From NCBI GenBank assembly GCA_964020085.1, contig OZ026605.1:26767498-26831497 (forward strand): a DNA stretch of 64,000 bases, read 5' to 3'. Every line of letters starts with the position of its first letter. The first letter of the stretch is position 1. The position numbers and the translations under genes are program-made. The stretch is from Micromussa lordhowensis. Lineage: Eukaryota; Cnidaria; Anthozoa; Scleractinia; Lobophylliidae. Below are positions 1 through 12,500 of the stretch, piece by piece. The notes beneath the pieces were generated by a model. It saw only the letters and a program-made list of their open reading frames with translations. It was not told the origin of the DNA and ran no database searches.

Positions 1-100
1 ACACCGTCCTTTGTGTCGCATATATAAAGAACAATATTCGGGAAGCGAATCGAATTTACTTTTCGCCAAACTATGGACGCCTTAATTTGTACAGACATAC

Positions 101-264
101 CCCTTTCCTACTAGCAGTCGAAGAGCCTCGACATTTCCACAACTCGCGGCGTAATGCACTGGTGACATTCCATCTTCATCTCTTCGATTTGCATCCCGCT
201 TAGTTGCTGTTTTAAGAAGCTCAAGAACACTATCGCGAGCCGCTTTGTGATACAAATCACCCAT
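101..264 (-). CDS. USH1G/ANKS4B-like ankyrin protein, first coding exon (partial gene)
   Basis: The exon encodes about 54 residues beginning MGDLYHKAARDSVLELLK and continuing into an ankyrin repeat core (DEDGMSPVHYAASCGN, then EALRLLVGKG). This matches the N terminus of the scaffold proteins SANS (USH1G) and ANKS4B, which in animals organise stereocilia or microvillar cadherin complexes through ankyrin repeats plus a C-terminal SAM domain. I chose the ATG at 262-264 because it aligns with the family start; an in-frame ATG upstream at 342 would add a 26-residue leader without known similarity. A donor (AAGGG|GTATGT) follows the exon at 95-100, so the remaining repeats and any SAM domain lie left of the window. 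Family assignment rests on one exon; another ankyrin protein with the same N-terminal pattern cannot be excluded. Confidence 0.65.
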
Positions 265-727
265 CACTTCAAGCTGGCCTGGGCGATCGAAGTATTCAAG
301 GTATTTTCCCGCGCCTTTGGGTAATACGAGACCGCCAAGCAAATATCCGCTTACTCAAATGGCCTTCTTTCGATTTATCACCGAACTGTTGTGTATTCGT
401 TTCCCGCTGGTCTCAGCAAAGGTAACTCCAATGAATCCCATAATGCTTTGGCAGCTTAGGGTGTGGGAATAATTGTCATTGGCAAAGTAGAATATTCCGT
501 CAGTTATCGCCTGCGGGTAATCAGTCCCGAAAATTCCCCGATTTCTCCAGTCCCCGGTCATTTTTTTAAACATTATGCACGGTTCGTGGTTCCTGATATT
601 TTTGGCCATCTAATGACATATTATTTCTAGTTTCCAAGGACATTTTTCCAGTCTTTCATCCCTTCTCAGCGTGCTTGAAATGCCCGGTTTAAGTGGAAAA
701 TTTAGCCTTATAGACGAGCAGACTTCA

Positions 728-747
728 GGCCCCAGTTGTTCAAAGGC

Positions 748-782
<35 letters not shown>

Positions 783-819
783 GTGGATAAGTGTTAACAA
801 AACAAACCACGCTATCCAC

Positions 820-854
<35 letters not shown>

Positions 855-874
855 GCCTTTGAACAACTGGGGCC
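728..874. mobile_element. Palindromic MITE (GGCCCCAGTTGTTC ends)
   Basis: Two nearly perfect inverted arms begin GGCCCCAGTTGTTCAAAGG and end with its complement; each arm carries GGATAAC/TATCCAC motifs and they meet at a short AT-rich loop near 800. Elements at 4105-4141 and 7170-7412 share the TTGTTC-plus-GGTTAA style ends, so this is probably one MITE superfamily in this genome. Confidence 0.85.
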
Positions 875-1029
875 AGAACCATAAATTCTTACTAATCTCC
901 GCTGTATTGAGCCCACTGGACTCTCGACTGAGGTATCGTCTCCAAAGATTATGCAGTCCTATTAAAATGAAACGGACCATTTTATTTATTTTTTTCAGCC
1001 ATTTGTACAGTCGGAGACTCAAAATGTAA

Positions 1030-3400
1030 ATCTCCTTACCAATTTCCAGACTTCCCCCTTCTGTTAGTTATGAAATTTGCTTGTGCATAAACTGTCGTAC
1101 GACACATGTCATACTTAACCCACTCCGCCCTAAACATACGAGCTGAGAAGATAGACAAGAAACGCGAAAATTTAAAACCACCATGGAAAAGATTTGTCTG
1201 TGAAGCAACTATCAGGCAGACCAGCGAGTTGTACTTGATATATAAACGATTCTGGAACAACTGTAGAGGACTGGGGTTAATAATCTTATCCGAGTTATTT
1301 CCTGATGGTGACAGGTGGTGCAACATGATAAATTACAGCCAGGGTTCACTGACGTGGTGCGTAATTCCATCTCCCCCGCCCTAGATCTTTTCGTCCATAA
1401 CTATTCTCTTAATTATCGCCCAGAAAAAAGAGTTCTTCATGATTTATTCAGATGTAAATAATTAGTCTATTTCAAATAACAGATCATCAGTGTCATTTTC
1501 ATCAAACTTCGTCGCGACTTTTATTATGTCCAAAGCTCTCGTCCAGTTGATCTGGCGGTTGCGAGAAACGCTCTCTAAATGCATGTTCCAACTGTGTAAT
1601 GGCGACATTTCATATTCTTAAGACGCATTAAATATTTAAAACTCGATTAATTATCGGAGAAAAACAAGTACGAATGACAAAGCTGCGTGTCTAAAAGCTA
1701 GTCTCTGTTTTACAGTTTTGGCCAGTAGTTGGCAAAACAAAACTTCAAGTTGTGTGCTGACCAGTACATGTTTCAGGAGGCTTTGTGAAATGATGAAACG
1801 TTACTCTGTCATCTTGAAATGAGGTTTGTTTCACGGTGTAGTATCATATATAAGTACAAGAAAAAAGGAAACATTATTGAAAAACAGAAGTGCGATTTTC
1901 CATAATGTTCAAGACGAATTTACCTAATCTGGCTTGCTTTCAGTAACAGTAGAGCGAATTTCTCACGCCCAATTTTTTCAAGCATGGTTATCTTCACCGC
2001 TGGTCTTCCAGAAAAGGTGGACTTCATTTTCACAGCAGTAATGTTTAAACTGCGTGGGAAGGCTATCATATTGTGGCTCCCCGGTAACATATTTACAAAC
2101 ACAACTTTCCATTAGTTCCGTCGGCTGTTTTTGCGTCAGTGTAACTGTGCCGTTCTGGTCCTGTTGGTGTGGTTTCCAACCTGCATGTCTAGTATTTCAG
2201 CCAATTCACTCGCTGTTAGAGGTGACTGCGACCCCCCTTCCACAATCACAACTTTTGTTACCAGATCTGTGGGCAGCAAGGTTCGCTTCTTTGCTTTGGC
2301 AACCGCGTTCTGCGTTTGCTTCGGATAGTTCACGATGTATTCTTTCGTCACCAAAACTTGCTTCTGCATTATGTAAGTAGCTCTCGAGATCTGCGTTCTA
2401 AGGACAATAAATTTCTTCCCAAGACGTCGTTTCCTTCACACAGAATTGCGAAAGCTCGGGTGTTTCTCAACTGTATAATCGTGAATTAAACTAGTTCCAA
2501 AGACGATTAATAGTTTAGACTCTCGTATAGCGATTTTGGACGGACATAAACAGCTTCGCCCCAGCTTGTGTACTATTTTGTGGGAATGTGGGTGTTAATA
2601 ACAGCAATCTGATTGGCTGGCAGCCACCTGGCACCTGTAAATGCCAGTGGTGATATCATATTGACTACTGCCAGCTTTTTCATCACCTGATTATATCTGA
2701 CTGGGCACTTCAAATGCTGTTTACATCAACAATGAACCAAATTTATAATTTGGCTCCTTCAAGAAGAAAACAACAATTAGTGGGATAACTTTTGCCAACC
2801 CATTTTACAAGCATTGGTCGGTCTGAAACCACAAACTAAACAGTCAACAAATCTTTATAAACTATATAGCTTTTTTCATACCTCTAAGACAACAATTTTA
2901 TGCCATAAAATAACTTGTATATGTCTTTTTTTAATTAAGGACTTTGAATAATCAGATAGATACACATTCTCTTATCATATCAACTTTATAACTTAAAAAT
3001 GTCATTTGCCATTTCCTACCCAAAACTCTCGCTCACACGCAAGCAAATAAAATCAATGTTTTCTGCAACTCGAGGGAGGTTTCTTTTCATAACTCGCTGT
3101 AAAACCTGGCGCTACTCGGAAACAAATTTCCACTCAACTGATCGCCTATTTTCAACGGTTTTTCTGGCGTTATTGTTTGGTTAAACAAGTGCAGAACACA
3201 TCAAAAGCAGTGCACTGAAGGCAAACTTGGCGCAATAAAATGAAGAGGAATTTCGGAAGTGCCAAAACTGTCACCAAATGGCAATCGAATGCTCAACACG
3301 AGACAGACGGTTTTGCGTCAACGGTAATAAAAACCAAGAGCGCCTGCGACAGGGTTATTATTGAAAGCTCAGAAAAAAATACCAAGCTTATATTGGAGAA
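1030..3400. other. Intergenic space between the ankyrin gene and WIPI2
   Basis: Apart from the weak candidate at 1921-2369 I see no recognisable gene here. Reading frames are short and lack domains. This stretch should hold the 3' UTR of WIPI2 (after the stop at 3402-3404) and the promoter of the ankyrin gene, but I see no canonical AATAAA on the minus strand close to the WIPI2 stop. Confidence 0.4.
1921..2369 (-). other. Unidentified candidate exon(s), same frame, two stops between
   Basis: From ATG at 2369 a 77-codon frame reads through KAKKRTLLPTDLVTKVVIVE and LTASELAEILDMQ and stops. After two stop codons the same frame reopens and runs about 60 codons (PGSHNMIAFPRSLNITAVK ... FALLLLKASQIR) up to a good donor (CAGATTAG|GTAAAT, intron bases at 1918-1923). 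The composition looks coding, but the closed stretch is too short for a normal intron and I recognise no family. It could be a lineage-specific gene, a pseudogene or chance. Confidence 0.2.
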
Positions 3401-3401
3401 G

Positions 3402-6400
3402 TTAGTCGTTATGTACGGTCAGCGGTGGATACTCAGATTCGTCATCCAGTCTTAAGTTTCCAGGTCCCTGAGGGTCACCAAAGGCAGCGGCGGCTTGGGA
3501 AAAATCCCCCGTGCCTACTCCTGAAGGCGGAGAGTTTTCACTGGTCTGTGAAGATGCCCGGGCTCTTGTGTCTTGGGATTCCTCTTCGTTGTTTGACGGA
3601 GAAGAACTGGGGTCTGTGGGGGAGCTCTCCTCTTCCTGAAATTAGACGCGCAATTAGTTACACATTTTTTCTTGCTTGGTTCGTAATAGAAGTAATGTTC
3701 TGAAGTTTGTTCTTCAGAGCTAGAAATTTCTTTTTAGTTTTATGAGATCTGAGTCATCCATGATTGAATGCCTCTCATCACTTTTTCATACAACACATTA
3801 AACTTTTAACATCTCTGACAATCACAACAAGTATCAGAATGTCATGATATTTAGCACTGCTTGACTAATAGCGGACACTAAATCACCACAGAATTACCAC
3901 TGTAAATTGAACAGAAATTTGATAAAAATCCCAGCTGGTGGGAGGCTAACTAGCTGGCTTTACAAAGCGTGGAGGAAAGGGAACACCGAACACAAGTCCA
4001 GTGCCCTAACCACTAGGCCACGCCACTTTCTTCTACCCTTGACTCCTACTCTTTCCTTCTTTTAGAAACGACAGAAGCAAAAAGCTGGGGTTAACTTCAC
4101 CTGATTGTGGATTAGCGTTAATCATCTTGAACAACGGGCCCTATCTGACGGTGTTTTATGAAAGCGAATCGGTGAATACAACGTTCAAACAATGTCCAAA
4201 CAGTTCTAAACCAGCAAAAATGTACTAAAACATTCGTATTTTCCGGTAGACAAAAGGATCTCATGATACTTAAGTTTAGAAAACGGTAACAGTTTCTTTT
4301 TTTGTGTTTAGCTCTTCGTGAAAAGGATGAAAGGCGTCAAAAATTAGGGTTTTACTCACCAGTGGTTTATCAAGACCTTCAGCTTGACCAATTAACCTAA
4401 AAACATAATCACAAAAGTGAAACTGGAAGTAAACCAACAAGTAACCAACTATGCATAGCGCTATTACAATGCGACTACTACAACCAGGCCACATAGAAGA
4501 AAACTAACCAATCAAAACGTAACTGCTGAGATCAATGGACTGGTATAGTTTTCACGTGACGGCAAGAAACGGTCTGTTTGATCTGAAAACATAAACACTA
4601 TCGACTCCTCTGCGGCGTTATATACACTCTCAGAGATTCAGTCCTTGACGGCCAATTATCTTAATATTTTAGCTCATTTTGCGACAACTAAACCGAAATC
4701 GTTATTTAAAGCGTACAAAATTTAGGATCGAAACTAACCAATCAACAAATGTCAAAGTTTCCTGAGAAGTCAGCAACTCTTCGCATTTTGTTGGTTTTCA
4801 ATTTTGTAAAAAGTTTAACAAATTGACGTCAGTTTTTCATGCGTCTGTCCTCTTATTGATCATAACTTTCGTCATCACATTGTCAAAGTAGCTGTGGATC
4901 CACGAGGCGATAGCCGAGTGGATCCGCAGACTACTTTGACAATGTGATGACGAAATTAATTGTCAATAACAGGACAGACTCATTAAAAACTGACATCAAT
5001 TTGTTTTTTTACGATAACAAATGGTCGAATTGCCCACTCTCGCTCGCTGACGCGTCGCACGAATTTCAAATTCATGTGTCTGTCCGCATATTGACGATTA
5101 AAATTAGCCAATGAGCGCGCGAGAATTTCTGCAGTTATCGTAAAAACATTGTTCGTATTCTTCAATGTCATTGGTTTATTTGAGAAAAAGGGTCGCTAGC
5201 CTTCATTCTCATGTAACGTTCTGATCAGTTTGCTCTTTTTCAAGTGACCTAACTAGTTCGAAAAGTCGCACTGCAAAACATATTAGAGAACCTTACCTAT
5301 GTTGCTTGAGAAGCGTACAGTCCCCTCCCTCCTCGGGGTCGATATTGTAGATGTAAAGGTAACCGTCTGCACTTGACACTAGGAGTCGGGGGAGCTTGCC
5401 AATCCTGTGGGGAGAGGGAACGGGTAAAGAAACACGTGTCCAAAAGGATATTGGATTTTGTGGTTGGGCGGGCTTGTGGATTGTATCCTTCACATGCCCG
5501 AGGAGCGAGTGAATTTTTTTTGGCAAAAAATTGGGAAAAATTCAAATAACAGAAGTACTCTAAGAGATCAAAATATACTTTTAATTTGTAATTATTTAGT
5601 TGCGATAGTGAGGATATTTTGGGAGGGCCAGCGAAAACGACTATCAGTCTAGTACATCCTATTAACAGCTTGACGGCCGGATGGCAAGCTAAAAAACTGA
5701 AAGCATTATTGAAATTGAGGCATGAAACTTAAGACAATTGTTTCATATACTTACATTGCTATGGCGCAGACGTTTCTAAGACCTGGTAGAAAAATGAAAA
5801 TCTATTAAACAATTAGATTATGAGCTCGAGATTTCTCTCGCGTGATAGTTGACGAGGGCGCATATCACGCATAGAAATCGAGAGCGAATAATCTAATTGT
5901 TTTAGTATAAATCTACTATTCTTTCAAACGTTTGTCTAAATCCTCTTCACAGACACTTCGAAAACGCCAAGAAGCGGCCGTCATTTTGTTAACAAGTGCA
6001 CACTGCTACGCTACTCACTATCTATCACAGAATAGCGTAGCCAATCAGAGGACAGCATTCGTGATAGACCGCTAGTAGATTTATACTAACAATTGATATA
6101 CTACGAAATTGACATGACAGGGTGAACAAACAAGTCGGTATATTTCAAGCTTAGGCACCGTCCACACAATGCCAGAGAAATTTGAAAACGGCCTGTTCCC
6201 TCTAAAAACGCATCAAATTTTCCGTCCACACTATGCGCCGGAGAAAATTAAAAACGCAACAATCGCCGGCCATTTTGGATTTATAGTGTATGAGGAAATC
6301 TCGGACAAATGATTATTGTGACGAAGTCATTTTGGGAAAGCTTCGTTTTCAAAACGTTTTCCGTCCACACTAAAACGCAAAATTACTCCGGTTTAAAACT

Positions 6401-7781
6401 CCGTTTTTGTGAGGGATAAGTGACGGAGTTCGTGACGGCATCGTGTGGACAGGGCGTTAAAATCTTTCTCTACTCGAGGGACGTCTTCATGGATTCCACG
6501 CTGATGACGCAATTCACAAGGATCCGTGTGTCGTCTCTGATTGGCTGTTTCTTTCGCGGGAAAATTCAAAACCATGCGAATAACTTGCAATAAAAAAGTC
6601 TTCCGCTAGACTAAGACCAGACGAAACTCACTCACGGGTAAATTCCAGGTTATTACAATACCTGCTTGTGGTAATCTGACGCTAGCAAAAGCTCTCTCTT
6701 GGTTGAAAACCTCAGCCACCTGCGAATGTTTTAAAAGAAATTAAGGCATGAGTAAGATATTTTTCCAGTTCAGTGGGTGATACGAGCGTACTCGGAAAAA
6801 TAAATTCGAGTTCTCTAGCTAGCAATTGAACCTAAAGACCTTCTGGTTACTAATTCAGATACTCTACCACTGAAGGCCATAAGACATTTACGGTATTTTA
6901 AGTTATTTTGGCCACGGGCAAAATCACCTTTGAACGAAAAGAAACCTGAAAATAGTAAAGGGGTAAGGTTCTAAAGAAACTGTGGTGCTGCATCGGTAGG
7001 GAGATTTAGGCTGAACTCTTCAAGATGCGCAAACCGCGACTTAGCCCATTTCAGAGAGTTTTGGTGAAAACTGAAAAAGATAGTTTTGGTGAGCGGAGTG
7101 TATTCCACCTCTCAAGCCAACTTTGTCCGTACAGACTAAATATCTATCTGCACTGTTTGTCCAAGGCCGGATTGTTCAAAGCCCGGTTAACCTAACCAGG
7201 GGTTAGCAAGAATTTTGAGTTTAAATTTGCAACTGTTTGACGAGTTTTTCTGTTTATATTGTTTATCCTTCGGTTTTGAGTTTGAATAATCTCAAACTAC
7301 CCAAAACATAAGCAGTGAAAAAAAAGTTTAAACACGAAAAATTAATACTTCGATTAACTTTTAATCCTGGGTTAGCGTTAACCGGCTTCCGAACAACACG
7401 GTCCAGTCTTGACCCTCTCTCTGTCACGCAACGTGGTGTTACAGAGAGAGGAGCCTCCTACGCAGACGCTCTTTGGGCTCGTCACGCAATGGGAGGAATA
7501 TTGTGTGACGAACCCAAAGAGCGTCTGCGTAGGAGGCTATGCCGGGACTCGACGACAGTGATCCACTTACATGAACCGGAAGATAACTACTGGGAGAAAG
7601 CGCTTTTCCGAAATAACCCATCAAACCGCCTGCCTCATCCGTAGGTCTGAAATGTGAAGAAACGACCAAGAAAGATTAATGCATGTTAACAAGGGGATAG
7701 ATAGATAGAAACTTTATTTACGTGTCTGGAGGAAGCTAGCCGAGGGACAGGCCCTCTACTAAAATGCTAAAATTATAATAC

Positions 7782-7838
<57 letters not shown>

Positions 7839-9559
7839 ATAATACTCAATGTTATAATGCTAAAACTAGATACAAAAATGCTAAAATTTTTCCAATGAAA
7901 AAATCAACTGTCACACAGAGGACATCCTTTGCATCCATCGTCAATAAGAGATGTTAGATCCTTGTTACGCATTCGGTTTCTAAACTCACTTAATGATTTA
8001 CACGTTTTGTCATTTTTGTCCAGCTTACTCCATAAAATGGGACCTAAGTATCGAAGGGAATGCTTACCAAATGAAACTGTGTTAGGTAAAAGAAAGTCCG
8101 AATTTCTAAAACTGTAGCATGAATCACGAGGTTTAAAAATGTTGTTGATGGTTTCGGAACACATTTTAGTGTGTTTAACCTTGTACATTAGGACACATAT
8201 GTCTTGAAGACGTCTATTCAACAGTGTTGGCAAGTTAGCCCTATTCAATAACTGATGATAACTGGACTTAGTGTCCTTATACACAGCCCTAAGTCCTCGT
8301 TCCTGGATTCTTTCTAGTCTACGAGTATCGCTTGCCCTATAAAAGTGCCAAACAAGGTGACAGTACGTTAAGTATGGCAAGATAGCTGATTTGAGAAGTA
8401 CTACCTTTGCCGTGGTGGGAATTAGGTTTCTCAATCTCATAATTACCGCAACCCTTTGACTGGCTTTGTTACATACATCGTTGATGTGTTCGTTGAAATT
8501 TAACTCCACACTAGCAAACTATAGTAATACATAGCAAATACTAAACAAAAGTTATCCACTAAAACGAAGTTATAAGTAGCCTAATGAAGAAATTTCCCTT
8601 CGCACGCTAAATTTTCCCGCACTTGTGAGACATTTCTGATTTGAGTTTCAACTTGAAAAACGCCACACTGATGTCGATAGTTCTACAAAAATCAACAGAG
8701 TAACGATGATTGTTTTTCCTTGTGCACGAAATTTCAATCAAATTGGGGGATTGAAACTCGTGTAGCCTGCGTAGCAGCCGTTTCCTTTCCTTTTCCACGC
8801 GGAGAGATCGAACAAGGGAGCGAGGAAGCGGGCGAGTGAAGGAGCGCGCCTGCACTCGTTCGCAGTTACGTTCCCTTCGCGTGCTTTTTTGGAAACCCCT
8901 GATACGTAGGCAAAAACCCATGTGTTTCTCAAACGGAGACAGACAGTACTTACTCTTTCTTTGGAGCTTCAAGCTTGAAAATATGCACAGTTTCTGTATT
9001 ACTTGAGGCACATAAGAATAGCGAGTCGTGACTGAATGCCAGCGAGTTGATGGTAACACATCTAAACAAACACAGAAGGATAGTTACATATACCTTTAAT
9101 TACTATGCTCAGCATGAAATAATACCACTGAGCAGGTAAAAAGTTTGTATTACCGTTTTACTCCTCGTCGAAATTCATAGAGTTTTACTCCATCTGGAAT
9201 TGAAAACACTCTAATCACTGTTCCCTGAAGAAATGAACAGATTATATTAGTTAGAGACCGTACAGTTTTTTTGGGTATACGATATACAGGAAGGGTTTTA
9301 AATCGAGTGTATGGTATTTTGACGACAAAATTGGGCTTTTTATGGGTATAAAATATACCTTCTTTTTCCAAATTTTGGTATTTCACAAGAAAAGTTTGGA
9401 TTTACTGGTTTTCTTTTCAGGTATATTGGTCTACCACTACTATCCATGGTCCATCCTTAAGAAAACCCAAGAATACTCTTTATATTTTAAACCACTTCCT
9501 TCTAAAAATTATGCCTGTGAACATGTCAGGCAAGAAAACTGTCTTACCAGTGGTTTTGA

Positions 9560-9599
<40 letters not shown>

Positions 9600-12500
9600 T
9601 TTAACAGGAAAAAACTCTCTCACCCGTAGGTGATCTACAGAGAGGTCCTGATCCAATAATAACATTAAATTGTTAAAATAAAAGTCAGTACACAAAAAAA
9701 AGAACTTCTGACCTTTTCTGATGCTGTTGATAGTTTTGTACCAGCACTGTTAAATGCCATGGCAGCTACAGGTGAATCATGAGCTGGGATCATCGTGACT
9801 GCCCTCTAAAAAGAAAAAAACAAAAATACCCACGAACCTGAATATACAAGATTCTATGTAACACAGTAGTGATGTCTTTACTTTGTAATTTTATATTTTC
9901 CTATTATTACAGGTATGTCTAGTCTTTGCATTTATCGAGGTACGTTTCCGGTACACATGTACTTCTCCTTGAAATATATTGACTGAGAGAAATTTCTGCT
10001 TGAGTTCTGATTTTGAGTCAGGAAAAGCAAAACTGTGTTAGTCTTAAATCACGACAATGCCTCCATTACCTACCAAATTTACACAATCAAATATCTGGAC
10101 TTCACCAATCTGCAAACAAATCAGAAATATTTCAAAAAAGCTAAGTGCATAACCACTATAAAATATTATTTAAAACAATTTAATTTTGTTATAATTATTA
10201 TAATGAAGTACCACCAAGTGGAATTGTCAGGTGGTTAGAGCACTTAATCAGTGCTCTAGATTGGGTGGTCTGGGTTCAAGTCCTGGCTGGGGTCACTGCA
10301 CTGTGTTCCTGAATACTGAAAAATTGTTAAGCCATCTGGACACAAGGTTTGGGTGGGGGAGGGGGGGATATCTGTGATGAAAGTGCATCTCATCTAGAAA
10401 GTGGGAAGAACAAACAATACCCTTCAGGAGTTAGTAAGTGCAGCCAAGAGAATCTATAGATCTATAAGGGCTGGCCTATTTATTAACCCCCAAGCTTTTA
10501 TAAGACTTTATCCTTATCCTCAAATTAATCAAAGATTAAAAAACTTGTAAATGCTCAGACACAAGTACCTGATTGCTTCCAGGATATGCAAGGTAGCAGT
10601 TATCAGAGTTGACAGAGAGAGCACATAGACCTAAGAAAAAGAACACCTTTCAGCAATTTTCTGTCAGCATTAAATTTGAACAATTACATGTAAGTACCGT
10701 AAAAATGCTATTCCATAGTGAGACTGTATATTAAAGTTACATGATTGAATTTCAACCTTGTTATGGAAAACGCTTGCCTCTCGCCTCTAAAGGCAGAAAC
10801 ATTACTCCAAAAATGATATAGAAATTCTTAACCATGTGGCCTGGGATTAATACCTTTGCCAAAATTGTTCAGAAGAAGTAAAACCCTCTCGCGTCCAATT
10901 AAATTACTAAGATATCTTTCACAACCTCTCTAACCATTTTCATACCCATTAAATGAACATCTAAGAATGTAGTTCCAACAAAGTTACACTGGCATCTATA
11001 CTTATCTAATCATTCCCTAGCCAGTGAGCTGAACAAATAACCACTCCCATGAAGTGACATACAAACCTGATGGGTTTGGTGGTGTGTCTCTTATCGTGTG
11101 TAGAACCTGAAAGATGCAAATAATGCAGGTTAACTAGGAATGAAAATCAATACTAAGTTATTTGCACCATGTTAATGTCATCAAAATTTTAGAAGGTGAA
11201 AAGTCTTAGAAATTTTTTGTTATAAACTAGGTTATTAAGAAAACTTGGTGATAAATCACAAGATGCTGAAGCAACAAAAATAGCTTCAAATTTTAGCATA
11301 TAGACTGGTAAATTGACCAATAACATCTCGCATAGTAGCTGAGAGAATTAATAAAATAATTAAGAAAATTCATAAATTATTACATGGCTAAGATGAACTT
11401 AATCTTGTGCCGTGATTGCCTAACAGAGCTATCCTGCCCACTCTACATAACCCTCTGTTTTCAAACCGAAGAGTAAAGATTACTATTGGCTATTTATAAA
11501 TAAGGCGAATCCAGAACTCAAGGCACCTAAAAAATGGGCTCGTGACTTGCAGTTCAATAATATAGAATTGAGTGTTTATTTCAAAAACTTAAAAAGCATC
11601 TGTAAGGAAAATAATTTAAGAGAGTTCTACTTCAAGTTTTTACACAGAATCATTGTCACAAGAAAGGAACTCTGTTTATATGGTATAGAGTGCAACAGCG
11701 CATGCGTATATTGCCAGGAACCTGACTCAATCAGCCATACCTTCATCCACTGTCGATTGTCGAAAGAATTTTTTTCCGAAGTTATTAAATGGTTCGGCAA
11801 AGAAAATGGCACCTCCTTCTCACTTAATACAACTGAATTACTCTTTGGGAAATTACCAAATGAATCTGGCCCTGATTTGCCACCTTTGATGTTAAAAAAG
11901 TTGAATTATGTCTTTCTATTCGCTAAATACTATATATATACTAACAAGCTTAGTTCAAAAGAACTAAGTTTGAAAGAATTTATCAAAAAACTGGAAATAA
12001 AATATTGTATTGAAGGATTTTAAGTCAATAGGAAACTAAGCCTCAAATATGCCCAGATGAGTCAAAGTAAGTTATACGACATCATTACTAATAACCAGGA
12101 TAATTCAAATTGATTAGACGCCACCAGGTTGTTGTCTTTTTTTTTTCTTTAGGTGAAGTGCTTATGTATTTGTAATTTCTTCTCTTTTTTTTTTCTCCTC
12201 TTTCTTTCTTTCCTTTTTTTTTTTTTATCAAACCCCTCAATTTAGTGTGAAAAAACTACATTAAGTACAGATGTGTAAAGGTGTAAAAAACTTTAATATA
12301 GTTAAATTAAGGTGGTTAAATGTAATTTAATGTCAAGTAGTGTATGGTAGTGTAATGTAGTTATATGTAGATAAATGTAGTATAATATAATGTAGCGGGT
12401 TATTGTAATGTAGTCCTGTGTTATTGAAATAAAGAGTGTTTCAAAAAAAAAAAAAAAAAAAAAAAATAACCCTCTGTTTTCCACAAGAAAATGGTGATCT

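Noticed and set aside
9480..9695. Frames with runs of Ile or Tyr (also 15231-15413)
   Set aside because: Produced by AAT/ATT microsatellites.
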